A DNA stretch of 64,000 nt. Source: Streptosporangium sp040640155 (GTDB lineage: Bacteria > Actinomycetota > Actinomycetes > Streptosporangiales > Streptosporangiaceae). Positions 7,809-16,435 of the stretch are shown one piece after another. The DNA is taken from assembly GCF_040640155.1 (NCBI RefSeq), contig NZ_JBFABE010000004.1, forward strand, positions 62,001-126,000. The letters are read 5' to 3'. Under the pieces are notes generated by a model that saw only the letters and a program-made list of their open reading frames with translations, did no database searches and was not told where the DNA came from. The position numbers were made by a program, and so were the translations under genes. Every line of letters begins with the position of its first letter. Position 1 is the stretch's first letter.

Positions 7809-8109
7809 CCACGCCTCGGACTTCTTCGTCTACGCGGCCGACGGCGAGGTGGTCACATGGTTCGACCTGTCAGGTCCCGACGCGCGCGCGGGTAGCGATC
7901 CCGATCGATTTGTCGCCATGATGCGCGAAGTAGGTCTGGACCCCGCCCTGGATCCCTGCCTGGAACCGGACACGGACCCGGAGTATCCACCACCCCTTTG
8001 TGATGAGTTCCCACGCTCCTTCGCCCTGGCAAGGAAGATCACCGGATTTTCCTTCTCCAGGGAGATGCTCGGCATGCGACTCCTGGGCACCGTCGTCGGC
8101 ACCGGGTGA
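7765..8109 (+). pseudogene. C-terminal fragment of a DUF6461-like protein
   Basis: The open frame reads 'ASDFFVYAADGEVVTWFDL', then a 'GSDPDRFVAMMREVGLDP' stretch and ends in 'TVVGTG'. This is the typical C-terminal half of the actinobacterial unknown family I know as DUF6461 (an SMI1-like fold protein); the N-terminal half is missing and the frame is closed upstream by a stop at 7762. No start codon with a ribosome site is seen. I read it as a 5'-truncated remnant. The upstream bases 7622-7694 include another fragment-like stretch I cannot assign. Confidence 0.5.
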
Positions 8110-8304
8110 CGACGACCGGGCGGACCGTGGCGGCGGCTCCCCCGCCGGCCACCCACCGGCGTCCTGCCCTCAGCGCCGTCCGACGGTCGTTCGTGCCCCC
8201 AGGGCGGACGTCGCGCCGCTCGGAACGGCCGAAGCGACGCGTCCGGTCTTTTCCGGTGAAGCCGGGGGAGCGCCGTCGCCGCCCGTGCGGCCACCCGGAG
8301 ATCG
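8110..8304. other. Gene-free GC-rich spacer
   Basis: Between the DUF6461-like fragment and the tRNA terminator I see no gene, repeat or convincing regulatory site. In many actinobacteria tRNA-Ala follows tRNA-Ile here; no such gene is present. Confidence 0.5.
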
Positions 8305-8337
8305 AAAAAGGCCACTTCCCGAACCGGGAAATGGCCT
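8305..8337 (-). terminator. Intrinsic terminator of tRNA-Ile
   Basis: On the minus strand the arms GGCCATTTCCC and GGGAAGTGGCC (one G-T pair) enclose a short loop and are followed by a T-run. It sits 10 bases beyond the tRNA 3' end. Confidence 0.85.
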
Positions 8338-8347
8338 CTGAGCTGGG

Positions 8348-8421
8348 TGGGGCTACCAGGACTTGAACCTGGGACCTCTTCCTTATCAGGGAAGCGCTCT
8401 AACCGTCTGAGCTATAGCCCC
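8348..8421 (-). tRNA. tRNA-Ile(GAT)
   Basis: A 74-base cloverleaf: acceptor GGGGCTA pairs TAGCCCC, D-stem GCTC/GAGC, anticodon loop CTGATAA with anticodon GAT, T-loop TTCAAGT. The discriminator is A and CCA is not encoded. It is downstream of gyrA and the DUF3566 gene, the usual actinobacterial place. Its 3' end faces the accessory segment 1-8347. Confidence 0.97.
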
Positions 8422-8614
8422 GCATCACACACGTGAACGGCCCCGCGTCCATCTGGTGGAGGCGAACCCGTCCGTTCGAACAGGGAAAAGCTTACCCTGT
8501 TTCGGCACCTGCTTGCGCCATGCTTTTCGCCGTACCGCTCCCGGCGTCCACCCCGGCATCCGCCGTGCCGTCGTCACGCTCCGGGCACGGTGCCGGCGTG
8601 CTCCCGGCGTGGTC

Positions 8615-8655
8615 CGCGTCCTCTCCCCGGCCGCCGGGACCGGGGAGAGGACGCG
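8615..8655 (-). terminator. Terminator of gyrB-gyrA-DUF3566 operon
   Basis: A perfect 16-base inverted repeat (arms CGCGTCCTCTCCCCGG and its complement) with a 9-base loop starts seven bases after the stop of the DUF3566 gene. No T-run. Confidence 0.7.
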
Positions 8656-8661
8656 AGGCGG

Positions 8662-9594
8662 CTACTCTGCCTCGCTGAAGGTGACCTCGACGCCGCCGAC
8701 CAGGTCGGAGGCGACGTTGTAGATCACCGCTCCGAGGGTCGACAGGGCGGTGATCAGTCCGACGTTGACCGTGCCGATCAGGGCGGTGTAGCCCAGGATG
8801 CGGACCGGCTCGAACCAGGAGGCCACGTTGATGCCGTTGGTGGGCTTGCCGTCGGCGACGGTCAGCTGGTTCACCATCTGGATGATGTTCTCGAACACCC
8901 CCAGGCCGGACAGCACCATGTAGAGCACCGCGACGGCGATGAACAGCACCACGAAGCAGACCAGCGACACCACGAAGCTGAACTTCATGGCCGACCACGG
9001 CTCGATCCGGCGCAGCACCAGGTGAGCCTTGCGGGGCGACCTGGGGGCGGGGGCGTCACCGGGCTTACGGCCCGGCGATCCCTCCGGCGAGGGCGAGGAC
9101 GACGACATGCTCCCCGGCGACCACGAGGCCCTGCCCTGCTGCCCCGGCGGCTGGGACGGGGACGGCGGAGCGGAAGGCGACGGGGAGGGAGCCGTCGACT
9201 GCGCGGACGGCCGGGGAGGCGGACCCGACGGCCTGGGCGGCTGCCCGGACGGCTGGCCCGACTGGCCCGGCTGGCCCGGCGAACCCGGCTGCCCCGACGG
9301 CCGGCCGGGCTGGCCCGGCTGGCCCGGCTGGCCCGACGGACCCGGCTGCCCGGACGGCGGCGGCGACCCGGGACGGATCCGTACCGTGGTCTCGGCCTGC
9401 TTGCCGTCGTCGGCCGCCGACACCTTCTTCCTGCCCTTGGAATCGGACGCCGGCTCCTCGGCTCCGGGCGCGGCGGCCTTGCCGTTGACCGTCGGCGAGG
9501 TCACCTCGGCTCCGTCCGGCTCGGCGGTCTTCTCCGTCACCTGGTCACGTCTCGCCGCGGCGGGGCGTGAGCCCGGCTTTCCCTGAGCGCTCAC
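8662..9594 (-). CDS. DUF3566 transmembrane protein downstream of gyrA
   Basis: A 310-residue protein: a long low-complexity N-terminus rich in Pro, Ser, Gly and Gln (about 1-185), then a DUF3566 domain with two membrane helices (near 200-225 and 265-295). Proteins of this family follow gyrA in most actinobacteria (Rv0007 in Mycobacterium tuberculosis) and are linked to the cell envelope or division, though the molecular role is not settled. GTG start at 9594 overlaps the gyrA stop by 4 bases (GTGA), so it is coupled to gyrA. The N-terminal repeats of GQPGQPG type explain the repetitive DNA at 9180-9370. Confidence 0.85.
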   Translation of the reverse strand: MSAQGKPGSRPAAARRDQVTEKTAEPDGAEVTSPTVNGKAAAPGAEEPASDSKGRKKVSAADDGKQAETTVRIRPGSPPPSGQPGPSGQPGQPGQPGRPSGQPGSPGQPGQSGQPSGQPPRPSGPPPRPSAQSTAPSPSPSAPPSPSQPPGQQGRASWSPGSMSSSSPSPEGSPGRKPGDAPAPRSPRKAHLVLRRIEPWSAMKFSFVVSLVCFVVLFIAVAVLYMVLSGLGVFENIIQMVNQLTVADGKPTNGINVASWFEPVRILGYTALIGTVNVGLITALSTLGAVIYNVASDLVGGVEVTFSEAE

Positions 9595-12152
9595 GGGTTG
9601 TCCCCTTCCCCGGTCTCCGACACCTCACCGGTCTCCGCCGACACGTCGGCGACTTCGGCGGGCTCGGCGACGATCTCGCCGTTCTCCATGGCCTCGGCGT
9701 TGCGGGCGAGCGCCACGACGCTGTCCCCCTCCGCGAGATTCATCAGCCGGACCCCCATCGTCTGACGGCCCGACTGCTTGATCTCCCCGGCGCTGGTCCG
9801 GATGACACCTCCGGCGGACGTGATCGCGAACACCTCGTCCTCGGGCCTCACCATGACCGCACCCACCAGCTTGCCACGGGCACTCACGATCTTGGCGGTC
9901 AGGACGCCCTTTCCGCCCCTCCCCTGGACAGGGTACTGATCGACGGGGGTGCGCTTGGCGTACCCGCCCTCGGTCGCGACGAGCACGTTGTCGCCGTCGG
10001 CGATGCGGTTCATCGACAGCAGCTCGTCGCCGTCGAGGAAACGCATGCCGATCACGCCGCTGGTCGCCCGTCCCATCGGCCTCAGCGCCTCGTCCGAGGC
10101 GGTGAAGCGGATCGACTGGGCGCCGCGCGAGACGAGGAGGAGGTCGTCCTCCTCCGATACCAACCTGGCTGCGATCACCTCGTCATCCTCGCGCAAATTG
10201 ATCGCGATGAGGCCACCGGTGCGCGGCGAGTCGTACTCGGACAGGCGCGTCTTCTTCACCAGGCCGCTGCGGGTGGCGAGCACGAGGTACGGGGCGACCT
10301 CGTAGTCACGCAGGTCCAGGACCTCCATGACGACCTCGTCCGGCTGCATGGCCAGCAGGTTCGCCAGGTGCTGACCGCGCGCGTCGCGTCCGGAGTCGGG
10401 CAGCTCGTAGGCCTTGACCCGGTAGACGCGGCCCTTGTTCGTGAAGAACAGCAGCCAGTGGTGGGTGGTGGTGACGAAGAAGTGGTCGACGATGTCGTCC
10501 TGGCGCAGCTGCGCGCCCCGCACGCCCTTGCCGCCGCGCTTCTGCGCCCGGTACAGGTCGGTGTTGGTGCGCTTGGCGTAGCCGCCGCGGGTGATCGTGA
10601 CGACCATGTCCTCCTCGGCGAGGAGATCCTCGATGGACATGTCGCCCTCGTAGGCGATGATCTCCGTCCGGCGCTCGTCGCCGTAGCGGCCGACGAGCTC
10701 CGCGAGCTCGTCCTGGATGATCGTCCGCTGCCGCTCGGGCGAGGCGAGGATGGCCTGGTAGTCGGTGATCTGCGTCATCAGCGCGTCGTACTCGTCGGTG
10801 ATCTGCTGGCGCTCCAGGGCGGCCAGCTTGCGCAGCTGCATGTCCAGGATGGCCTGCGCCTGGATCTCGTCGATCTCCAGCAGCGTCATCAGGCCGCCCT
10901 GGGCCGCCGAGGCCGAGGGGGAGCGCCGGATCAGCGCGATGACCTCGTCCATCCGCTCCAGGGCCTTGAGCAGGGCGCGCAGGATGTGCGCCCGCTCCTC
11001 GGCCTTGCGCAGCAGGTAGCGGGTCCGGCGGACCACGACCTCGACCTGGTGCGCCACGTAGTGCTTGACGAACTGGTCGAGCCTGAGCGTGCGCGGCACG
11101 CCGTCGACCAGGGCCAGCATGTTCGCGCCGAACGTGGTCTGCAGCTGGGTGTGCTTGTAGAGGTTGTTCAGCACCACCTTGGCGACCGCGTCGCGCTTGA
11201 GCACGATCACCAGGCGCTGGCCGACGCGCGAGGAGCTCTCGTCGCGGACGTCGGCGATGCCGGTGATCCGGCCCTCCTTGACCGACTCGGCGATGGTCAG
11301 CGCGAGGTTGTCCGGGTTGACCTGGTAGGGCAGCTCGGTGACGACCAGGCACTGACGGCCCTTGGCGTCCTCCTCGACCTCGACGATCGCCCGCATGGTG
11401 ATCGAGCCGCGGCCGGTGCGGTAGGCGTCGTCGATGCCGCGGCGGCCGACGATCAGCGCGCCGGTCGGGAAGTCGGGGCCCTTGACCCGGGCGATCAGCG
11501 CCTCGAGCAGTTCCTCGTCCTCGGCCTCGGGGTTCTGCAGGCACCAGGTGATGCCGGAGGCCACCTCCCGCAGGTTGTGCGACGGGATGTTGGTGGCCAT
11601 GCCGACCGCGATGCCCGTCGCCCCGTTGACCAGCAGGTTGGGGAAGCGCGAGGGCAGGACGGTCGGCTCCTGGGAGCGGCCGTCGTAGTTGGGGACGAGA
11701 TCGACGGTGTCCTTGTCGATGTCGCGCAGCATCTCCATGGCGATGGGCGCGAGCTTGCACTCGGTGTAGCGCATCGCCGCCGGCGGGTCGTTGCCCGGCG
11801 AGCCGAAGTTGCCCTGCCCGTCGACCAGCGGGTAGCGCAGCGACCAGGGCTGGGCCATCCGCACCACGGTCGCGTAGATCGGCGAGTCGCCGTGCGGGTG
11901 GTAGGAGCCCATGACGTCGCCGACGACGCGGGAGCACTTGAAGTAGCCGCGGTCGGGCCGGTAGCCGCCGTCGTACATGGCGTACAGCACGCGGCGGTGC
12001 ACCGGCTTGAGGCCGTCACGCACGTCCGGCAGCGCGCGCGAGACGATGACCGACATCGCGTAGTCCATGTAGCTGCGCTGCATCTCGGACTGGATGTCGA
12101 CCGGCTCGATGCGGTCCACCGGCGGGCCGGGCGGAGTGTTGACTTCCGTCAC
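9591..12152 (-). CDS. gyrA: DNA gyrase subunit A
   Basis: A full-length 853-residue subunit that cuts and rejoins DNA in the A2B2 gyrase. The catalytic Tyr is Tyr129 in MRYTE. The C-terminal DNA-wrapping domain has the GyrA box (QKRGGKG). The quinolone pocket reads HPHGDSPIYATVVRMAQ: compared with the usual HPHGDASIYD of actinobacteria it has Ser90, Pro91 and Ala94 in M. tuberculosis numbering, which is also the numbering here. Residues 91 and 94 are classic resistance positions. The C-terminal tail is acidic. Start ATG 12152 lies 31 bases after gyrB, so the two are cotranscribed. Confidence 0.98.
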   Translation of the reverse strand: MTEVNTPPGPPVDRIEPVDIQSEMQRSYMDYAMSVIVSRALPDVRDGLKPVHRRVLYAMYDGGYRPDRGYFKCSRVVGDVMGSYHPHGDSPIYATVVRMAQPWSLRYPLVDGQGNFGSPGNDPPAAMRYTECKLAPIAMEMLRDIDKDTVDLVPNYDGRSQEPTVLPSRFPNLLVNGATGIAVGMATNIPSHNLREVASGITWCLQNPEAEDEELLEALIARVKGPDFPTGALIVGRRGIDDAYRTGRGSITMRAIVEVEEDAKGRQCLVVTELPYQVNPDNLALTIAESVKEGRITGIADVRDESSSRVGQRLVIVLKRDAVAKVVLNNLYKHTQLQTTFGANMLALVDGVPRTLRLDQFVKHYVAHQVEVVVRRTRYLLRKAEERAHILRALLKALERMDEVIALIRRSPSASAAQGGLMTLLEIDEIQAQAILDMQLRKLAALERQQITDEYDALMTQITDYQAILASPERQRTIIQDELAELVGRYGDERRTEIIAYEGDMSIEDLLAEEDMVVTITRGGYAKRTNTDLYRAQKRGGKGVRGAQLRQDDIVDHFFVTTTHHWLLFFTNKGRVYRVKAYELPDSGRDARGQHLANLLAMQPDEVVMEVLDLRDYEVAPYLVLATRSGLVKKTRLSEYDSPRTGGLIAINLREDDEVIAARLVSEEDDLLLVSRGAQSIRFTASDEALRPMGRATSGVIGMRFLDGDELLSMNRIADGDNVLVATEGGYAKRTPVDQYPVQGRGGKGVLTAKIVSARGKLVGAVMVRPEDEVFAITSAGGVIRTSAGEIKQSGRQTMGVRLMNLAEGDSVVALARNAEAMENGEIVAEPAEVADVSAETGEVSETGEGDNP

Positions 12153-12183
12153 AGGTCAAGATCCTTTTCTGGTACGGCTACCG

Positions 12184-14127
12184 CTACACGTCGAGGAAAC
12201 GGACGTCCCGGGCATTCCTAATGATGAAGGAACGGCGGGCTTCGACGTCCTCGCCCATGAGCACGCTGAACAACTCGTCGGCCTGGGCCGCGTCGTCGAG
12301 GGTGACCTGGAGGAGCAGGCGGGTGTCGGGGTTCATGGTCGTGTCCCAGAGCTGGGCGGCGTTCATCTCGCCCAGGCCCTTGAAGCGCTGCACGTTGTCG
12401 CGGGGCCTCGGGTCGGGCTTGCCCGACTCGATCCCGGCGTTGATGATCGCGTCGCGCTCCCGGTCGGAGTAGGCGTAGGAGGCGTCGTCACCCCTCCGGT
12501 CCCACTTGATCTTGTACAGCGGGGGCTGGGAGAGGTACACGTGCCCGGCCTCGATCAGGGGGCGCATGAACCGGAACAGCAGGGTCAGCAGCAGCGTCGT
12601 GATGTGCTGGCCGTCGACGTCGGCGTCCGCCATCAGGATCAGCTTGTGGTAGCGGAGCTTGGCGATGTCGAACTCGTCGTGCACGCCCGTGCCCATGGCG
12701 GTGATCAGTGCCTGGACCTCGTTGTTCTGCAGGACCCTGTCGATCCGGGCCTTCTCGACATTGAGGATCTTGCCGCGGATCGGGAGGATCGCCTGGAACT
12801 TGGAGTCGCGGCCGCCCTTGGCGGAGCCGCCCGCCGAGTCGCCCTCGACGATGTACAGCTCGCACTTCTCCGGGTCGCTCCACTGGCAGTCGGCCAGCTT
12901 GCCGGGCAGGCCGGACCCCGACTCCAGCAGCGACTTGCGCCGGGTCAGGTCACGGGCCTGGCGGGCCGCGAGACGGGCGCGGGAGGCCTGCAGGGACTTG
13001 GTGATGATGTCCTTGGCCTCGCCGGGGTTGCGCTCGAACCAGTCGCGCAGGTGGTCGTTGCACGCCTTCTGGACGAACGACTTGGCCTCGGTGTTGCCCA
13101 GCTTGGTCTTGGTCTGGCCCTCGAACTGGGGGTCGGCCAGCTTCACCGAGATGATCGCGGTCAGGCCCTCGCGGATGTCCTCCCCGGCGAGGTTGTCGTC
13201 CTTGCCCTCCTTGAGGAACTTCTGCTCGCGCGCGTAGCGGTTGACGATGGACGTCAGGGCCGCGCGGAAGCCCTCCTCGTGGGTGCCGCCCTCGGCGGTG
13301 TTGATCGTGTTGGCGAAGGTGTAGACCGACTCGCTGTAGGAGTTGTTCCACTGCATCGCGATCTCGACCGCGATGCCCTCGCCCTGCGCCTCGAAGTCGA
13401 TCACCGAGACGTGCGCGGGCTCCTTCTTGGAGTTCAGGTGCTGCACGAAGTCGGACAGGCCGCCCTCGTAGTGGTAGACGACCTCCTTGGGCTCGCCGTT
13501 GACGAACTCGGGGCGCTCGTCCCTGATGGAGATCGTCAGGCCCTTGTTGAGGAAGGCCATCTCCTGGAAGCGGCGCGAGAGCGTCTCGAAGTGCCAGGTG
13601 GTGGTCTCGAAGATGGTCTCGTCGGCCCAGAAGGTGATCGAGGTGCCGGTCTCGTCGGTCTTCTCGCCCTTGACCAGGGGGGCCGTCGGCCGGGTGTCGA
13701 CGTAGGTCTGCCGCCAGCGGTGGCCCTCCGTGCGGACCTCCACCTCCAGCCTGCTGGAGAGCGCGTTGACCACGGAGACGCCCACGCCGTGCAGACCGCC
13801 GGAGACGGCGTAGGACTTGTCGTCGAACTTGCCTCCCGCGTGCAGCACGGTCAGGACGACCTCGACCGCGGGACGGTTCTCACCGGGGACGTTGCCGACC
13901 GGGATGCCACGGCCGTTGTCGACGACCCGGACGCCGTTGTCGGCGAGGAGGGTGACCTCGATCCGGTCGGCGTGACCGGCCAGGGCCTCGTCCACGGAGT
14001 TGTCCACGACCTCGTAGACGAGGTGGTGCAGACCGCGTTCTCCGGTGGAGCCGATGTACATGCCGGGGCGTTTGCGGACCGCCTCGAGCCCTTCGAGAAC
14101 GGTGATTGAGCTAGCGTCGTAGGACAA
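12184..14127 (-). CDS. gyrB: DNA gyrase subunit B
   Basis: A 647-residue ATPase subunit. The GHKL ATP site is visible (EVVDNSVDEA, DNGRGIP, GGLHGVG), then the transducer, and the TOPRIM domain with EGDSAGG and the DADVDG metal motif, ending in the tail PLYKI...RFKGLGEM. Length and order are normal for short actinobacterial GyrB. It starts a gyrB-gyrA-DUF3566 operon. A 309-base gap separates it from dciA, so it probably has its own promoter there; ATTCTA at 14282 gives TAGAAT on the minus strand as a possible -10. Confidence 0.98.
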   Translation of the reverse strand: MSYDASSITVLEGLEAVRKRPGMYIGSTGERGLHHLVYEVVDNSVDEALAGHADRIEVTLLADNGVRVVDNGRGIPVGNVPGENRPAVEVVLTVLHAGGKFDDKSYAVSGGLHGVGVSVVNALSSRLEVEVRTEGHRWRQTYVDTRPTAPLVKGEKTDETGTSITFWADETIFETTTWHFETLSRRFQEMAFLNKGLTISIRDERPEFVNGEPKEVVYHYEGGLSDFVQHLNSKKEPAHVSVIDFEAQGEGIAVEIAMQWNNSYSESVYTFANTINTAEGGTHEEGFRAALTSIVNRYAREQKFLKEGKDDNLAGEDIREGLTAIISVKLADPQFEGQTKTKLGNTEAKSFVQKACNDHLRDWFERNPGEAKDIITKSLQASRARLAARQARDLTRRKSLLESGSGLPGKLADCQWSDPEKCELYIVEGDSAGGSAKGGRDSKFQAILPIRGKILNVEKARIDRVLQNNEVQALITAMGTGVHDEFDIAKLRYHKLILMADADVDGQHITTLLLTLLFRFMRPLIEAGHVYLSQPPLYKIKWDRRGDDASYAYSDRERDAIINAGIESGKPDPRPRDNVQRFKGLGEMNAAQLWDTTMNPDTRLLLQVTLDDAAQADELFSVLMGEDVEARRSFIIRNARDVRFLDV

Positions 14128-14436
14128 GTGCGAAATCCTCCTGCCGCGGACACGCGGCAGGGAGAACCTTGTAGCCCCGCCGTGCCCGTCACCGTCGTGA
14201 ATGCCCCGATGCGCTCACCCAGGGGAACCGGCATGGACGCCGGGGGTGACACGCAAACGGACGTGTCCGGAATTCGATTTCATTCTAGCGGCTCAGAGCA
14301 CATCCTGTGGCATTGACGGCCTCTGGAATGGCCTGTCGCGCGACGATCATCGTCGTGGACATCCCCCTACGCGGACGGGGTCTCTCGCGCCAGAGGGGCC
14401 GCTGATCCGTTTCGAGGGGTCGGATCGCCTACCGGA
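14128..14436 (-). promoter_or_regulatory. gyrB upstream region
   Basis: No gene is seen in these 309 bases. A possible minus-strand -10 (TAGAAT, 14282-14287) has no clear -35. A 9-base inverted repeat (14401-14409 with 14433-14441) at the dciA stop may end the upstream transcript. Gyrase promoters are often supercoiling-controlled; nothing in the sequence proves that here. Confidence 0.35.
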
Positions 14437-15135
14437 TCAGCCGTAGGTGTCGCCCGGGCCGCGACTTCCGGTGACGCGCAGGCCCCCGTTGCGGCGGGGC
14501 CCGTTCTGCGGCCCGCGCACCTTGACGCGCTGCACCGTGCCGTCGCCGAGCTCCTCGTTCAGCCTTCTCACCAGCGTCGGCGCCAGCAGGCGGACCTGGG
14601 TGGCCCAGGCCGTGGAGTCGGCGACCACGACCACCTCGCCCTCGGCGAAGGTCTCCGGCCTGGTGTGGGCGGCCATGTCCGCGCCGACGATCTGCTGCCA
14701 GCGGCCGAACACCCCGCCGACCGCGACGGGCTGCTCCCAGCCCCGGTCGGCCAGCAGGTCGGCGATGGCCCGCCCGAAGAGCTGGGGGTCACCGGAGTCC
14801 CTGCGCTGTCCCGAGGCCCTGCGCCGCGGCTCGCGGCGGGGCAGCTGCCCCCTCCTGGCGGCGTCCGACTTGGCCTGGGCCAGCTTCTCCCTGGCCATCG
14901 CCGCCCCCCTGGCGGCGGCGCTCCTCGCCGTCCCCGGCGCGGCTCCCGCGGCCCCGGAGGCCCCGGAGGTTTCAGCGGGCCCGAAACTCCCGGCGGTTCC
15001 GGAGGCCTCGCCGCCCCCGGCGCGGTCGCCCGCCGGGGCGGCCGGTCCGGGACCGCCCCCGCCGCCCGGGGCGCCGGTGCCCGACGTTCCCGCTCCCGGT
15101 TCGGCGGCCGGGGTGGACGAGTCGTCACCGGACAC
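14437..15135 (-). CDS. dciA: DciA-type (DUF721) helicase-loader protein
   Basis: A 232-residue protein. After a low-complexity Ala/Gly/Pro-rich stretch (about 1-95) comes a basic segment and the DUF721 domain (near 120-215), recognised by 'WQQIVGADMAAHTRPETF' and 'VVADSTAWATQVRLL'. DciA is the ancestral bacterial partner that helps load the DnaB helicase and sits next to recF in actinobacteria (Rv0004). GTG start at 15135 overlaps the recF end by 11 bases, so it is coupled to recF. Confidence 0.88.
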   Translation of the reverse strand: MSGDDSSTPAAEPGAGTSGTGAPGGGGGPGPAAPAGDRAGGGEASGTAGSFGPAETSGASGAAGAAPGTARSAAARGAAMAREKLAQAKSDAARRGQLPRREPRRRASGQRRDSGDPQLFGRAIADLLADRGWEQPVAVGGVFGRWQQIVGADMAAHTRPETFAEGEVVVVADSTAWATQVRLLAPTLVRRLNEELGDGTVQRVKVRGPQNGPRRNGGLRVTGSRGPGDTYG

Positions 15136-16300
15136 GGGCCACGCCCCCCTCGGTCACGTCGAAACGCCCCCCGACCAGCTCCACCGGCACGTCGTCGGGG
15201 ACCGCGGCGGTGATCAGCACCTGCTCGGCCGGGGCGACGATCTCGGCCAGGCGGCGCCTGCGCCTGTTGTCCAGCTCGGCGAAGACGTCGTCCAGGATCA
15301 GCACCGGATCGCCGCCGTCGGCCCTGAGCAGGTCGTAGGCGGCCAGCCTGAGCGCCAGCGCGAACGACCACGACTCGCCGTGGCTGGCGTAGCCGCGCGC
15401 GGGCAGCTCCCCCAGGCCCAGGAACAGGTCGTCGCGGTGCGGGCCGACGAGGGTCACGCCGCGTTCGAGCTCGGAGGCGCGCACCTCGAGCAGGGCCGCC
15501 CGCAGCAGCTCGGCGAGCTTGGCGCGATCGGTGCCGGCGCCGACGTCCAGGGTGCCGCGGTAGTCCAGGTCGGCGGGCGCCGAGTCGGGCGCCAGGCGGG
15601 CGTAGGAGGCGGCGACCAGCGGGCGCAGCGTCTCGACCAGCTCCAGCCGGGCGGCGAGCAGCTCGGCGCCGTGCTCGGCCAGGTGGGAGTCCCACACCTC
15701 CAGGGTGCTGAGCGGGTCCCCGGCGCCGGCCTCGGCGAACGCCGCGTCGCTCTCGGCCCGGCGCGTGCTCCGGCCGCGGCCCCGGCGGGCCTGCGCGGCG
15801 GTGCGCAGCAGGGCACCGCGCTGCTTGAGCACCCGGTCGTAGTCGGCGCGCACTCCGGCGAACCGGGGCGTCCTGGCCACCAGGAGGTCGTCGAGGAAGC
15901 GCCGCCGCTCGGAGGGGTCGCCCTTGACCATGGCGAGGTCCTCGGGGGCGAACAGCACCGTGCGCAGCAGCCCGACGACCTCGCGCGGGCGGGAGACGGG
16001 GGAGCGGTTCAGCCTGGCCCGGTTGGCCCTGCCGGGGTTGATCTCCAGCTCGATCAGCGCGCGCCGGTCGTCGCGCACCACGACCGAGCGGACGATCGCG
16101 CGGGCCGCGCCCTGGCGCACCAGCGGCCCGTCGGCCGCGACCCGGTGGCTCGCCTGCGTCGCCACGTACCCCAGCGCCTCGACGAGGTTGGTCTTGCCCA
16201 TGCCGTTGGGGCCGACGAAGGCCGTGATCCCCGGTTCCATGCCGAGATCGACGGTTTCGTAGGACCGGAAGTCGGTCAGGGAGAGATGGGCGACATGCAC
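15125..16300 (-). CDS. recF: DNA replication and repair protein RecF
   Basis: A 391-residue SMC-like ATPase that helps RecO/RecR load RecA at gaps and binds gapped DNA. Walker A is GPNGMGKT at residues 30-37; the ABC signature region (SHGESWSFALALRL) and Walker B 'VLILDDVFAELD' lie near 310-355. Length is normal. It follows gnd after a strong hairpin and overlaps dciA by 11 bases. Confidence 0.97.
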   Translation of the reverse strand: MHVAHLSLTDFRSYETVDLGMEPGITAFVGPNGMGKTNLVEALGYVATQASHRVAADGPLVRQGAARAIVRSVVVRDDRRALIELEINPGRANRARLNRSPVSRPREVVGLLRTVLFAPEDLAMVKGDPSERRRFLDDLLVARTPRFAGVRADYDRVLKQRGALLRTAAQARRGRGRSTRRAESDAAFAEAGAGDPLSTLEVWDSHLAEHGAELLAARLELVETLRPLVAASYARLAPDSAPADLDYRGTLDVGAGTDRAKLAELLRAALLEVRASELERGVTLVGPHRDDLFLGLGELPARGYASHGESWSFALALRLAAYDLLRADGGDPVLILDDVFAELDNRRRRRLAEIVAPAEQVLITAAVPDDVPVELVGGRFDVTEGGVARVR

Positions 16301-16380
16301 CCCAGGAAGATTAGTCGTCCTCGCCGGTCGGCGGGGCGTTCCGCCCCCGGCGGGCCGTGCCCGACCCGCGCCCGACCCGT

Positions 16381-16425
16381 GTACGGCCCGCGCCGCGCCC
16401 GGAGCGGGCGCGGCGCGGGCCGTAC
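16381..16425 (-). terminator. Very stable hairpin after gnd
   Basis: A perfect inverted repeat of 21 pairs, all but four G-C, with a 3-base loop. It begins 10 bases after the gnd stop and 80 bases before recF. No T-run follows on the minus strand. It probably ends the dnaN-BKACE-gnd transcript, or protects its 3' end, and separates recF. Confidence 0.65.
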
Positions 16426-16435
16426 CGGCGCGAGG

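Noticed and set aside
9567..12221. 884-codon open frame on the plus strand
   Set aside because: It mirrors gyrA on the opposite strand; long antisense frames arise from third-position GC bias. Protein is His/Leu/Val-rich without domains.
12094..14109. 671-codon plus-strand frame
   Set aside because: Antisense shadow of gyrB.
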